A DNA stretch of 64,000 nucleotides from Sediminibacterium sp. (GCF_019264485.1 NZ_JAHVAA010000011.1:310001-374000), one strand, 5' to 3'. Shown: positions 35,272 to 44,185, counted from the first letter of the stretch. A program made the numbers and translations. The notes: generated by a model not told the origin, from the sequence alone.

Positions 35272-36255
35272 ATGACCGGGTTACCGTTTGATGTTAACAA
35301 TATTTTCTCTGTTTCGACCGGTCAGTTCGAGGCAACCTGTATGTCTGTTTTCCGCTACCAGTATCAATTCAACCCCATTTACCGGAAATGGTGCGATATG
35401 ATGGGTAGTACCCCTGTTACTGTTCAGACACCCACTCAGATTCTACCGTTGCCTGTATCTTTCTTTAAACAGGAAACAATTATAACAGGTGCTAACGCTA
35501 CTCATTATTTTGAAAGCAGTGGTACCACACAAACCCAAAACAGCCGGCATTGGGTGCGTGACCTGGATATCTACCGGCAAAGTTTTAACAAGGCTTTTGA
35601 ACTGTTTTACGGACCGGTAACAGACTGGTGTATACTTGCACTACTGCCGGCTTACCTGGAACGCCGGCACTCTTCACTGGTAATGATGGCTGATGAACTG
35701 ATAAGAGACAGTGCGCATCCACAGAGTGGTTTTTATTTATATGACCATGAGCGATTAAACGATACATTACACTTACTCGAAAAAAGCGGACAGAAAACCC
35801 TCTTGCTGGGTGTAACATTTGCCCTGCTTGATTTTGCTGAAAACTTTCCTCAACAGTTAAAGCATACAATCGTAATGGAAACAGGAGGAATGAAAGGTAG
35901 GAGGAAGGAAATAACAAGGGCCGAAGTACATGCTATCCTTACGAGTAAACTGGGAGTGCCAACCGTACATTCGGAGTATGGAATGACTGAGTTGTTGAGT
36001 CAGGCTTATTCAAAAGGAGAAGGGGTATTTGAATGTCCGCCCTGGATGAAAGTGATGGTGCGAGATGAGGAAGATCCGCTTGGTATGAGTACTACAGGCC
36101 GGGGGGTAATACAGGTGATTGATCTGGCCAACCTCTATAGCTGTTCGTTTATAGCCACGGAAGACCTTGGGCAGGTATATTCCGATGGCAGCTTTGAAGT
36201 ATGGGGCCGACTTGATAACAGCGATATCAGGGGTTGCAGCCTGATGGTAGTATAG
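35272..36255 (+). CDS. LuxE-like acyl-protein synthetase / PaaK-type enzyme
   Basis: 327 residues from the ATG at 35272; the upstream in-frame extension runs through the divergent gene's start. The adenylate-forming signature FESSGTTQTQNSRHW is near residue 82, and the later HSEYGMTELLSQAYSKG sits where such enzymes close the active site. GRGVIQVIDLANLYSCSFIATEDLG resembles the C-terminal GRG...DL region of LuxE. LuxE activates a fatty acid as acyl-AMP and holds it as a thioester on itself. No luxC or luxD lies nearby, so this is not bioluminescence; the acid and acceptor are unknown. Confidence 0.8.
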   Translation: MTGLPFDVNNIFSVSTGQFEATCMSVFRYQYQFNPIYRKWCDMMGSTPVTVQTPTQILPLPVSFFKQETIITGANATHYFESSGTTQTQNSRHWVRDLDIYRQSFNKAFELFYGPVTDWCILALLPAYLERRHSSLVMMADELIRDSAHPQSGFYLYDHERLNDTLHLLEKSGQKTLLLGVTFALLDFAENFPQQLKHTIVMETGGMKGRRKEITRAEVHAILTSKLGVPTVHSEYGMTELLSQAYSKGEGVFECPPWMKVMVRDEEDPLGMSTTGRGVIQVIDLANLYSCSFIATEDLGQVYSDGSFEVWGRLDNSDIRGCSLMVV

Positions 36256-36277
36256 AAAAGTATTATCTGAAATTTAC

Positions 36278-36310
36278 TTTGGCAAATAGGGTGGTTTGCC
36301 ATTATATTTG
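36278..36310 (+). promoter_or_regulatory. Promoter of tRNA-Leu
   Basis: TTTG (36278-36281) and TATATTTG (36303-36310), 21 bases apart, match the Bacteroidota promoter fully. The tRNA begins 47 bases downstream. Confidence 0.7.
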
Positions 36311-36357
36311 CAGCCCTGAAACCGGTAATCCATCTATAAAATGGGTTCAAGATCACT

Positions 36358-36441
36358 GCCCAGGTGGCGAAATTGGTAGACGCACTGTGTTCAGGTCGCA
36401 GCGTTCGCAAGGATGTGCTGGTTCGAATCCAGTCCTGGGCA
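36358..36441 (+). tRNA. tRNA-Leu (anticodon CAG)
   Basis: A class II tRNA with a long variable arm. Acceptor GCCCAGG pairs with CCTGGGC, discriminator A at 36441. The anticodon stem CTGTG/CGCAG encloses a 7-base loop with CAG at 36392-36394. The variable arm is CGTTCGCAAGGATG. The T arm is CTGGTTCGAATCCAG. CCA is not encoded. Its own promoter and terminator make it a single-gene unit. Confidence 0.95.
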
Positions 36442-36449
36442 CTTTTTTA

Positions 36450-36477
36450 GAGACGGCACCACCACCGTCTCTTTTTT
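36450..36477 (+). terminator. Intrinsic terminator after tRNA-Leu
   Basis: GAGACGG (36450-36456) pairs with CCGTCTC (36465-36471), followed by six T. Confidence 0.9.
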
Positions 36478-36579
36478 ATGATTCTTGCCATACGATTTTT
36501 CTGTATTCGTGTGCAACACCAAAAAAGCGAAAAAACAACTATCTTGTAAAGAGCAATACGATAAGTTGTTTAGGAGTCA

Positions 36580-38808
36580 ATGAAAATAGCCAGATATCTT
36601 CTTATTCTTCTCCTGCTAACCGTTATTCCCCGGCCGTCTTCTGCTGCTGGCGATACACTGAGGGTTCAGTTAAAATGGTGGCATCAGTTTCAGTTTGCCG
36701 GTTATTACGCAGCTGAGCTCAAGGGCTATTATCGGCAGGAAGGATTGAATGTAAAACTTATTCCCGGCGACCCTCAGCATGCACCCATTTCTGAAGTATT
36801 ATCTGCCAGGGCCGATTTTGGCATTACGGGTTCCGATTTGGTGATTGAGTACGCAAAAGGCCAGCCTGTAATTGCGTTGGGTGCTATCTTTCAGCATTCG
36901 CCCTATACTATTCTTTCGTTAAAAGAGAAGAAAATCAATATTCCCTCAGATCTGATTGGCAAAAGATTAATGGCTTCTCTCGACCAGGGTTGGACAGAGC
37001 TTCAGGCTGTTTTTCTGAAAGAGGGGATTAATCCTGATTCTTTAAAACTCCTTTCCCATACCTGGAAAAATACAGATCTGATAGAAGACAAGGTTGATGC
37101 CATTACGGCGTATATATCGGTTGAAATTAATCAGCTACGTAAAATGGGTGTAGAGCCTTCGTATATACTGCCCATAAATTATGGGATCGATTTTTATGGT
37201 GATGTATTGTTCACCAGAAAAAATATGGCCGATACCGATCCTGTTACCATTGGTAAATTTCGAAAAGCCAGTTTTGCCGGCTGGGAATATGCCATGTCGC
37301 ATACCGCAGAAATGGCCGATTATATTTTAACACTTCCGGGTGTAAAAGAAAGAGGGGTTACCAAAGACGATTTGCTGGTAGAAGCCGAAGCCATGCGCAA
37401 ACTAATCCTTCCCGGACTGGTTGAGATTGGCCATATGAATGAAGGCAGGTGGAAACATATTCTGGATGTGCACCAAAAACTGGGTGTTATTGCCAAACAA
37501 CCTGAGCTGACAGGTTTTTTATATGACGGAACAAAAAAGGTTTCCTCGAAATTCCTTAGAAATACAGTGTATGTATTGATTGCTGTATTGGTGTTGTTGT
37601 TGCTCTCTGTATTGTATGGTTTTTCATTGCGTAAAGCGGTGAAAAAAAGAACAGAGGAATTAGAAAGTGAAATTGGGGAAAGGGCTACTGCACAACGCCT
37701 GCTTTCCATCAGCGAGCAACGGCTTGAAATGGCTACAGTAGCGGCAGGTTTGGGTATATGGGACTGGGATATTAAAACCGGTCAGGTATATTTTAATGAC
37801 CAGTGGAAGATGATGTTGGGTTATGCACCTGCTGAATTATCCAATGACTTCGACACATTTGAAAAACTACTGCATCCTAATGAGAAAGAATCGTTGATGC
37901 AATTACTACAGGATCACCTGGATGGCAAAAGCAGTGTTTACCAGGCTATGATTCGTATGCGTACCAAAGATAAACGCTGGAAATGGGTATTAACCATGAG
38001 TAAGGCCAGTATGCGTGATGATGAAGGTAAAGCCATACGGTTATCGGGTATACACCTCGATATTGATGATATCAAACAAAAAGAAATTGAATTAAAAGAA
38101 CTGACCCAGGAACTCATGCATAGTAATAATGAGTTACAGCAGTTTGCCTATATTACTTCTCATAATTTACGGGCGCCGGTAGCTAACCTTATCAGTTTGC
38201 TCGGGTTGTTCGACAGGGAACATCTTTCAGAAAGAAATACAGTGTTTCTGGAGAAAATGGAAATCAGTGTAGAGCGTTTACATGCTACGCTGAACGACCT
38301 GAACGAAATTTTATCATCCAGGATTAATAAGGCCGATCGAGATGATCAGTTGGTATTTGCAGATGAGCTTAATAAAGTAAAAGAACTGATATCAGAAGAA
38401 ATCAGGTTGAAGGAAGTGGTTATTCAGGCGGATTTTTCAAAAGCTCCTGAAATATTTTTCTCGCGAAAAGTAATGCATAGCATTCTGCTGAACCTGCTTA
38501 CCAATGCTATTAAATACCGTAGACCGGGTGTACCGCCCTTGATTAAGCTATATACAGAAGAAGACGGCGACTATATTATTCTGTATGTAAAGGATAATGG
38601 ACTCGGAATTGATATGGAAAAACATGGTAACAAAATATTTGGGCTCTATCAGCGTTTTCATGATAATAAAGACGGGAAAGGACTTGGTTTATATATCATT
38701 AAAAACCAGGTGGAGGCGTTGGAAGGTAAAATAGCAGTTGAGAGTATTGTGAATAAAGGAACCATGTTTCATGTGTTTCTGAAGAAAAAAAAGGGACTAT
38801 ATGAGTAA
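36580..38808 (+). CDS. Hybrid sensor: NMT1-type binding domain, PAS and histidine kinase
   Basis: 742 residues. A signal peptide (1-23) is followed by a periplasmic NMT1/THI5-like solute-binding domain (about 25-310, starting VQLKWWHQFQFAGYYAA). Next come a membrane helix (about 327-349), a PAS domain (about 380-497), a phosphoacceptor helix with His528 in TSHNLRAP, and a HATPase domain (about 610-740) with the N box NLLTNAIKY and G boxes DNGLGID and GKGLGLYI. NMT1 domains bind thiamine-precursor-like or sulfonate/nitrate-like ligands in transport systems; here one is used for sensing. The gene overlaps a receiver gene by eight bases, its likely partner. Confidence 0.9.
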   Translation: MKIARYLLILLLLTVIPRPSSAAGDTLRVQLKWWHQFQFAGYYAAELKGYYRQEGLNVKLIPGDPQHAPISEVLSARADFGITGSDLVIEYAKGQPVIALGAIFQHSPYTILSLKEKKINIPSDLIGKRLMASLDQGWTELQAVFLKEGINPDSLKLLSHTWKNTDLIEDKVDAITAYISVEINQLRKMGVEPSYILPINYGIDFYGDVLFTRKNMADTDPVTIGKFRKASFAGWEYAMSHTAEMADYILTLPGVKERGVTKDDLLVEAEAMRKLILPGLVEIGHMNEGRWKHILDVHQKLGVIAKQPELTGFLYDGTKKVSSKFLRNTVYVLIAVLVLLLLSVLYGFSLRKAVKKRTEELESEIGERATAQRLLSISEQRLEMATVAAGLGIWDWDIKTGQVYFNDQWKMMLGYAPAELSNDFDTFEKLLHPNEKESLMQLLQDHLDGKSSVYQAMIRMRTKDKRWKWVLTMSKASMRDDEGKAIRLSGIHLDIDDIKQKEIELKELTQELMHSNNELQQFAYITSHNLRAPVANLISLLGLFDREHLSERNTVFLEKMEISVERLHATLNDLNEILSSRINKADRDDQLVFADELNKVKELISEEIRLKEVVIQADFSKAPEIFFSRKVMHSILLNLLTNAIKYRRPGVPPLIKLYTEEDGDYIILYVKDNGLGIDMEKHGNKIFGLYQRFHDNKDGKGLGLYIIKNQVEALEGKIAVESIVNKGTMFHVFLKKKKGLYE

Positions 38809-39205
38809 TGAAGCATATCAGATATTATTGGTTGACGATGATGACGTAACGAATTTCCTCAGCAGGGAAATGTTGCGTTTGTATATGTCGTCGCCCAAAA
38901 TTGATATTGCACTGAATGGACAGGAAGCGGTAGACTATTTGTTGGCAAGGGCCAGTGATCCCGACAGTTTACCCAACCTGATTCTGCTCGATATTAATAT
39001 GCCCATCATGGATGGCTGGGATTTTCTTGCTGAGTTCGATAAAATAAAGGGGCCGGGCTTTGAGAAAATCAATATCATCATGTTTACCTCTTCTGTTTAT
39101 TATGAAGATATTGACCGTGCCAGGACTTATGCATCGGTTCAGAATATTTATTCAAAACCTCTCGACGAACAAAAGATCAAGGAAATTATTGCCTCCTGCT
39201 CCTGA
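38801..39205 (+). CDS. Single-domain response regulator
   Basis: 134 residues, a receiver domain only. The acidic pocket VDDDD (11-15), phosphoacceptor Asp64 in LLDINMP, the Thr/Ser switch in MFTSS and Lys in YSKPL are all present. Its start overlaps the end of the NMT1-PAS kinase gene by eight bases, so the two form a phosphorelay pair. With no output domain it must act by protein contact or pass the phosphate on. Confidence 0.93.
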   Translation: MSNEAYQILLVDDDDVTNFLSREMLRLYMSSPKIDIALNGQEAVDYLLARASDPDSLPNLILLDINMPIMDGWDFLAEFDKIKGPGFEKINIIMFTSSVYYEDIDRARTYASVQNIYSKPLDEQKIKEIIASCS

Positions 39206-39447
39206 TATTTACGGAGTAATTGAATTGGATATTTATAAAATATAAATTAAATTTGTTTTTTATTTTGTTGATTATCATTTGTTTACTTTCTTATTAGCTA
39301 TTCTCGACTATTTTAACTGATCTAAAATTCAGTGTTTTCCCCAGCATAATTCAGTGAATAAAACAGTGTTTCAGCAATGCGCCTCATGTATCTTGCACTC
39401 AGTAAATGATTCATTAGAATTGTTTCGCTGATATCCTAAGAACCAAA

Positions 39448-39477
39448 AAAAATGTAATAACACGTTATTACATTTTT
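39448..39477. terminator. Bidirectional terminator-like hairpin
   Basis: AAAAATGTAATAA-type arms (39448-39460 with 39465-39477) pair over 13 bp around CACG, with A-run and T-run on the two sides. It may end the sensor/receiver transcript about 240 bases downstream of its stop codon. Confidence 0.65.
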
Positions 39478-39532
39478 CCATCGATCCAATCTCCTTTAGT
39501 ATACAAAATCTTATATTCTACTGTAAAGACCA

Positions 39533-39564
39533 AGAGAATGGGGTAATTCGTTACCCCATTCTCT
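39533..39564. terminator. 14-bp hairpin with UUCG loop
   Basis: AGAGAATGGGGTAA (39533-39546) and TTACCCCATTCTCT (39551-39564) pair perfectly around TTCG, an unusually stable tetraloop, followed by ATTTTA. It could be the terminator of a short untranslated transcript lying between 39478 and here. Confidence 0.6.
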
Positions 39565-39826
39565 ATTTTAGCCCTCCCCGTTCATGAAAGTTTTACGTGA
39601 TGTATTATCATAAAAATTGAGTAACTTTCAGAGTGTCATCTAACAGGTTCTGTTTTTTGTCTTTAAAGAATCATATCGGCGCTGCTTTATCCGTTTCTGC
39701 CTTTTTTAAAAATATATCTCTGAAATAGAACAATAAAGCAGTACATAATTGCGTGTATAGCATATATTAGTAGCATATTTCGCATAATTGATTTCTATAT
39801 CAACTGACTGACTAAAGGGAACTTAA

Positions 39827-40453
39827 ATGAGAATATTGATTGCAGATGATCATAGCCTGATTAGGGAGGGATTACGTAAGATTTTATTGGAATCGCTTCC
39901 TTTCGCTGAAGTGCATGATGTGGCTGATTCAGCCGATCTTTTCAAAAAAGCGATCAGTGAAAAATGGGATATTATTATCTCGGATATCAGTATGCCTGGA
40001 TATTCCGGTATTGAAATACTCAAACAAATAAAGGAACATGCTCCCAATACGCCCGTATTGATGTTGAGTATGCATACTCCTGAACAATATGCAGTTCGTG
40101 CCATTAAAGCAGGTGCTTCCGGTTATCTTACCAAAGAAAGTGCTCCCTATGAACTAGTGAAAGCCGTTCAGCAAATACTAAGTGGCAGAAAATACATTAC
40201 AAGTGAGGTAGCAGAAGTATTGGCCGGTTCGCTCGAACAAAAAGACCAGCGCGCACCACATGAACAATTATCAGATAGAGAATTTGAAGTATTTAAGATG
40301 ATTGTAATGGGTAAAAGCATTTCGGAAATAGGCGAAATACTTTCTCTGAATGTGAATACCATCAGCACTTACAGGGCAAGAATCATGGATAAAATGAAGT
40401 TGCATAACAATGCCGATCTGGTGAAATATGCCATTCAGAATAACCTGGTATAA
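39827..40453 (+). CDS. NarL/FixJ-type response regulator
   Basis: 208 residues. The receiver domain (1-120) has phosphoacceptor Asp53 in ISDISMPG, and the LuxR-type helix-turn-helix (about 142-206) has LSDREFEVFKMIVMGKSISEIGEIL and NVNTISTYRARIMDK. A DNA-binding regulator with no kinase gene next to it. It might be served by the NMT1-PAS kinase upstream, or by a kinase elsewhere. Confidence 0.93.
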   Translation: MRILIADDHSLIREGLRKILLESLPFAEVHDVADSADLFKKAISEKWDIIISDISMPGYSGIEILKQIKEHAPNTPVLMLSMHTPEQYAVRAIKAGASGYLTKESAPYELVKAVQQILSGRKYITSEVAEVLAGSLEQKDQRAPHEQLSDREFEVFKMIVMGKSISEIGEILSLNVNTISTYRARIMDKMKLHNNADLVKYAIQNNLV

Positions 40454-40754
40454 GCAGGTTATGAAAAAATGACGGTTATTGTGTAGTATAAAACCTACAA
40501 GATTTTCACAGGTTATATTATTGCAACTTGCCAAAATAGATTAGTCCTTTGTATGGAGATCGTGCTGTATATCCCCCCAAATTGACAGCCGGTTATCTGT
40601 CAGCATAATATTCCACTATCCTTTTTTTAAAATCTTTTTCCGGCTTGGTGTAAACCAAACCTAAACGTATTTATCCTGGAAGAACCTTGCAGCCAAAAGC
40701 TGTAAGAGCTTTGTAGGGTGTAACCCTGCAAAGCTCTTTAAAATTAATATTCTA
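40454..40754. other. Gene-free stretch between two regulator genes
   Basis: About 300 bases with no gene. It holds a small TGACAG/CTGTCA stem (40583-40602) and the strong hairpin at 40704-40738. No full promoter was recognised. Confidence 0.5.
40704..40738 (+). promoter_or_regulatory. 15-bp hairpin just upstream of a receiver gene
   Basis: AAGAGCTTTGTAGGG (40704-40718) pairs with CCCTGCAAAGCTCTT (40724-40738), one G-U pair, 5-base loop, then TAAAATT. It ends 16 bases before the gene start. It could be a leader hairpin or the terminator of an upstream RNA. Confidence 0.5.
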
Positions 40755-41177
40755 ATGATGCCTTTTCCCATTATGGTGGACCGCGCCCTGAAAATATTAT
40801 TGGTTGACGATTCTGAATTTATACTTCAGCGTATCCAGCATCTGCTGGAAGATATGAAACAGGTAAAAGAAATCCGTACCGCCACCAGTGCCGAAGAAGC
40901 AGATGAATGGATTGAGGCATTTAATCCCTCCCTTATTTTTCTGGATATTAATCTCCCCGGAAAGAATGGGTTACAGATGTTGAAAGATATACGCAGTAAA
41001 ACTACCATCGATCCAGTAATCGTAATGCTCACCAACAATACATTGTCTGGTTACAGAGCAGAATGTATGCAGGCCGGAGCCGATTATTTTCTGGATAAGG
41101 CAAAAGATTTTTCAAGCATTCCTGATATTATCCACCAGACAAGAGAGAAACTGATTGCCGGTTCAAAGTTTAATTAA
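40755..41177 (+). CDS. Single-domain response regulator
   Basis: 140 residues, receiver only, with acidic VDDSE (17-21), Asp64 in FLDINLPG, the switch Thr in MLTNN and Lys in FLDKAKDF. The start could also be the ATG at 40773. The 3' end nearly touches the convergent LytTR regulator (seven bases between stops). Partner kinase unknown. Confidence 0.9.
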   Translation: MMPFPIMVDRALKILLVDDSEFILQRIQHLLEDMKQVKEIRTATSAEEADEWIEAFNPSLIFLDINLPGKNGLQMLKDIRSKTTIDPVIVMLTNNTLSGYRAECMQAGADYFLDKAKDFSSIPDIIHQTREKLIAGSKFN

Positions 41178-41184
41178 ACTGTAC

Positions 41185-41922
41185 CTAAATACCTAAAGCA
41201 GCTTTCAGGCGGGTATAACCCGATTTACTAACCGGAAGCCTTACTCCAATACTCAGAATAGCAAGATGACCCTCTTTTTCATAAGGATCAATTCTGCTGA
41301 TCAGGTGAACATTAACCAGGTACGATCTGTGTATACGGATGAACAATGCCGGATCCATTTTCTGTTCGAAGAACTGCATGGTTTTATTTTTTAAAAAGAC
41401 AGCTTCAGGCGTATGAATTTTCACATAATCATCTGCTGCCTCAAAGTACTGTACCTGGGCAGTAGGAATGATCTTGATCTTGCCATTGTCTTTTAATACA
41501 ATTCTGTTTTGCTGCTGTGGTGTGGTAGCTACAGTATCGAGTAATTCACTGGTTCTGTTTTGTTGTACCAGTTTTTCGGTTGATCTCCATTTGTCCATTG
41601 CTTTCATAAATCTCTCTTTACTGAATGGCTTCAATAAATAATCAATGGCATGTGCTTCAAAAGCCTTGATGGCAAATTCTTCAAATGCAGTTGCAAAAAT
41701 TACAGCAGGTGGATTTTCAATCAGCTCCAGCATCTCAAAACCATTGATCTTTGGCATTTGTATGTCCAGTATCACCAGATCGGGCTGGTGTTGCTGAATG
41801 GCTTTTACGCCTTCAAAACCATCTCCGCATTCCTGCACTAATTCTATATCGGGATAGGCAAGCAGGTATTCTTTTACAATACTTCTTGCAAGCGGCTCGT
41901 CATCAATGATGATTAGTTTCAT
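41185..41922 (-). CDS. LytTR-family response regulator
   Basis: 245 residues from the ATG at 41922; an in-frame codon 27 bases upstream would add MAKINKNEL and is less likely. The receiver domain (1-120) has Asp53 in ILDIQMPKING, and the LytTR DNA-binding domain (about 145-243) has VQYFEAADDYVKIHT and FIRIHRSYLVN. It is the last gene of a four-gene minus-strand operon with a LytS-type kinase, its certain partner by genetic linkage. Confidence 0.94.
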   Translation of the reverse strand: MKLIIIDDEPLARSIVKEYLLAYPDIELVQECGDGFEGVKAIQQHQPDLVILDIQMPKINGFEMLELIENPPAVIFATAFEEFAIKAFEAHAIDYLLKPFSKERFMKAMDKWRSTEKLVQQNRTSELLDTVATTPQQQNRIVLKDNGKIKIIPTAQVQYFEAADDYVKIHTPEAVFLKNKTMQFFEQKMDPALFIRIHRSYLVNVHLISRIDPYEKEGHLAILSIGVRLPVSKSGYTRLKAALGI

Positions 41923-41981
41923 GAGTTCATTTTTATTGATTTTAGCCACATGGAGTTCGCCAATGAATATTTTCTTTGGTG

Positions 41982-43049
41982 TTATATCCTGGTATGGCTC
42001 ATTTCATGGTTGTATTGTGGTATAAGGATATGAGTAGTAAATAATTGATCGGTTTTTGAAGTACGTATCAGATCCTGACGTGCATATAACAAATACAGCC
42101 TTCTTGCAATGGAAGCCAATCCAAAACCTGTACCCTGTGTGGCAATAGTAGTAGATGGGTCAAATGGGTTTTCAATCAATATCTCGAGCATATCTTTTTT
42201 GGTGCCGTCTGCTTTAATCCTGATGAGTACATTTTCTGTTGTATCATATAAGCCAAATTTAATGGCATTCTCCACCACAGGTTGAAGGAGTAAAACGGGT
42301 ATCAGCATGGAAGCTGCCTGTTCATCTACTTCAAGTTTGGTTTGGAGCCGGTGACCAAAACGTACTTTTTCTATATCGAGGTATAATTGTAAATGATGAA
42401 TTTCTTCCTGCAGGCTAACCTGCTGGTGTTCTTCTTTTTTTAATGTACCTCGCAGGAAATCAGATAACTGCTGAATCATATGTCTTGCTTTCTCCGGCTG
42501 TGTTCCAGCCAGTGCACTGATGGAGTTGAGACTATTGAATAAAAAATGCGGCTGCAGCTGCTGACGGAGTTTTAATAATTCTGCATCTTTTGAAATTTTT
42601 TCTGCCTCTTCCTTTCTCTGTTCATTTTCCTGTTGTTCCAGTAAGGTATACCACAATAAACTGATCATAGACATACAACCGATCATCAGAAACCCTGTGA
42701 TGTAACGGATATAAAACGATTGCCTCAGCAGTGTCAGGTAAACATCATCTTCTTTAAACCAGACTTTTAAAATGGTTCTTACAAGAAAAAGATAGAGACT
42801 ACTCAGTACCAGACTGATGATAAGTATATACCAATACCGCTCATTTCTTGGCAGGTAGTATTTCATATTATTCACTACCAGTAAACAAAAAGCGGCCAAT
42901 AACAGGTTTGATGTAAAGGCATCGGCTAATGACTGTATAAAGCTTACTTCGTATTCACGTAACACCCAGATGTGTACAATGATCCATACCAGCCACCAGG
43001 TAGTGAAAGCCAGGTAAAAACTGCGTCCTTTTGTAATGGGTGTTACCAT
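41982..43049 (-). CDS. LytS-type sensor histidine kinase
   Basis: 355 residues. Four membrane helices (about 10-32, 44-62, 72-92 and 112-135) are followed by a short coiled linker, the His_kinase box LRQQLQPHFLFNSLNSISAL with the phosphoacceptor His near residue 170, and a HATPase domain with PVVENAIKFGL and GTGFGLASI. No separate sensor domain is seen, so it may sense through the membrane or through the LiaF-like protein encoded upstream. It passes the phosphate to the LytTR regulator. Confidence 0.93.
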   Translation of the reverse strand: MVTPITKGRSFYLAFTTWWLVWIIVHIWVLREYEVSFIQSLADAFTSNLLLAAFCLLVVNNMKYYLPRNERYWYILIISLVLSSLYLFLVRTILKVWFKEDDVYLTLLRQSFYIRYITGFLMIGCMSMISLLWYTLLEQQENEQRKEEAEKISKDAELLKLRQQLQPHFLFNSLNSISALAGTQPEKARHMIQQLSDFLRGTLKKEEHQQVSLQEEIHHLQLYLDIEKVRFGHRLQTKLEVDEQAASMLIPVLLLQPVVENAIKFGLYDTTENVLIRIKADGTKKDMLEILIENPFDPSTTIATQGTGFGLASIARRLYLLYARQDLIRTSKTDQLFTTHILIPQYNHEMSHTRI

Positions 43050-43052
43050 GGG

Positions 43053-43412
43053 TTAGAGTGCTTGCAGAAACTGATCTGTACAAGACGATAACAAATATCC
43101 TGCTTTTAAGCGAACCTCACGCTGGTAACGGTTCGAGTCTGAAGGTAAACATACCTGAGACAATACTTCAGCCCCATCGATTAGCTGGTTGAGTTTATAT
43201 AATTCAGTAACATCAATAAAATACCAGTTGACCTGGTGAATGGTTTGTTCATCTGATATGAGTTGCTCCTGCTGACCTATCTGTTGTGCTTTATGAAAGG
43301 CATGCAATTCATCCTCTGCCTGTATGAGTCGTAACTGCTCATCAAATTGTATATGAGTGGTATCGGCCGGAGATTGAAACCGGTATACGAGTTTTGCGAG
43401 AAACCATTCCAT
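43053..43412 (-). CDS. DUF4288-like protein
   Basis: 119 residues. The start MEWFLAKLVYRF, then QFDEQLRLIQAEDELHAFHKAQQIG and NWYFIDVTELYKL, fits the DUF4288 family (recalled from the family pattern, not searched). No signal or membrane segment. It lies three bases before the LytS gene and 23 bases after the LiaF-like gene, so it is part of the signalling operon. Its role there is unknown. Confidence 0.7.
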   Translation of the reverse strand: MEWFLAKLVYRFQSPADTTHIQFDEQLRLIQAEDELHAFHKAQQIGQQEQLISDEQTIHQVNWYFIDVTELYKLNQLIDGAEVLSQVCLPSDSNRYQREVRLKAGYLLSSCTDQFLQAL

Positions 43413-43435
43413 AAGCAGGGTGTTGAATGGGTTGA

Positions 43436-44185
43436 TTAATAACTTTTTATTTCAATGCCGCCAAATACAGACGTGCCACTTAGGATCAGTACTTTGTCGG
43501 GATCAAATTTGCTGCCGGGTAAGAGGTTGCGTTTGTCTTCGATGCCTGCAAATACGGCTACGGTTTCGGAACGTATTTCCCAATTGGGCGGAACCACCAG
43601 TTTGGCACCCCCAAAAACAATGGTTACTTCCAGAAAAACGGGCCCCTGTATATCGGCTTGCGAGAGATTGATCTGTGAACCACCCATAAAACATACTATT
43701 TCTCCCCCTTTGAAATTTTTGGAAGTCACCATTTTCTTTACTTCACCAAAAACAGAAGTGCTGTCGATCCGGTCTTCTGAAGAAGGGGGAAACTCGGTTT
43801 CATTATCGGTTTTTTGTTTGGGTTTAAAATTGAGTAAAGGGTCCTGACTCAATGAACTCATTTTCGGACGGAAGATGAATAAGATACCAATGCCAATAAT
43901 CAATCCCGGCCAGAGAAAGCGACGGATCTCTACGTCTTTAATGAACTCGTCAGACATAAAAAATAATCCAACTGCAATCATGATGATCCATGAAACACCC
44001 CTGAATTTCACTTTCAAACCAGATATTATGCCCACTAGTACAACAATGGCCGACCAGTCGTATAACCAGGATGGGAGGTATACGCCTACTCTTTTCATAA
44101 GTATGGCTGCACCTACAAGTATTAAAATGATACCAGTAAAAAATCGGTCGTTATGATTTCTTAAACCGTAGCCTCTGTTGCTCAT
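43436..44185 (-). CDS. LiaF-like membrane protein
   Basis: 249 residues. Three or four N-terminal membrane helices (about 15-105, first block ILILVGAAILMKRVG) form a LiaI/LiaF-type membrane region, followed by a linker and a C-terminal beta-helical cell-wall-active-antibiotics-response domain (about 150-249), with FMGGSQINLSQADIQGPVFLEVTIVFGG (in part) and ending SVFGGIEIKSY. LiaF of Firmicutes inhibits the envelope-stress kinase LiaS. Here it heads an operon with a LytS/LytTR pair, which suggests a similar damping role (inference). Confidence 0.85.
   Translation of the reverse strand: MSNRGYGLRNHNDRFFTGIILILVGAAILMKRVGVYLPSWLYDWSAIVVLVGIISGLKVKFRGVSWIIMIAVGLFFMSDEFIKDVEIRRFLWPGLIIGIGILFIFRPKMSSLSQDPLLNFKPKQKTDNETEFPPSSEDRIDSTSVFGEVKKMVTSKNFKGGEIVCFMGGSQINLSQADIQGPVFLEVTIVFGGAKLVVPPNWEIRSETVAVFAGIEDKRNLLPGSKFDPDKVLILSGTSVFGGIEIKSY

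Larger units (their letters stand above)
39206..39826. other. Gene-free AT-rich stretch with two strong hairpins
   Basis: About 620 bases without a supported gene. Contents seen: a -7-like TAAATTTG near 39247, repeated ATTCAGTG words near 39330-39355, a 13-bp hairpin at 39448-39477 and a 14-bp UUCG-capped hairpin at 39533-39564. The last 200 bases before the NarL-type regulator show no clear signal. A small RNA between the hairpins is possible. Confidence 0.5.

Noticed and set aside
35272..36255. LuxE-like gene as a sign of a bioluminescence operon
   Set aside because: No luciferase or luxC/luxD genes in the window; stand-alone relatives exist in non-luminous bacteria.
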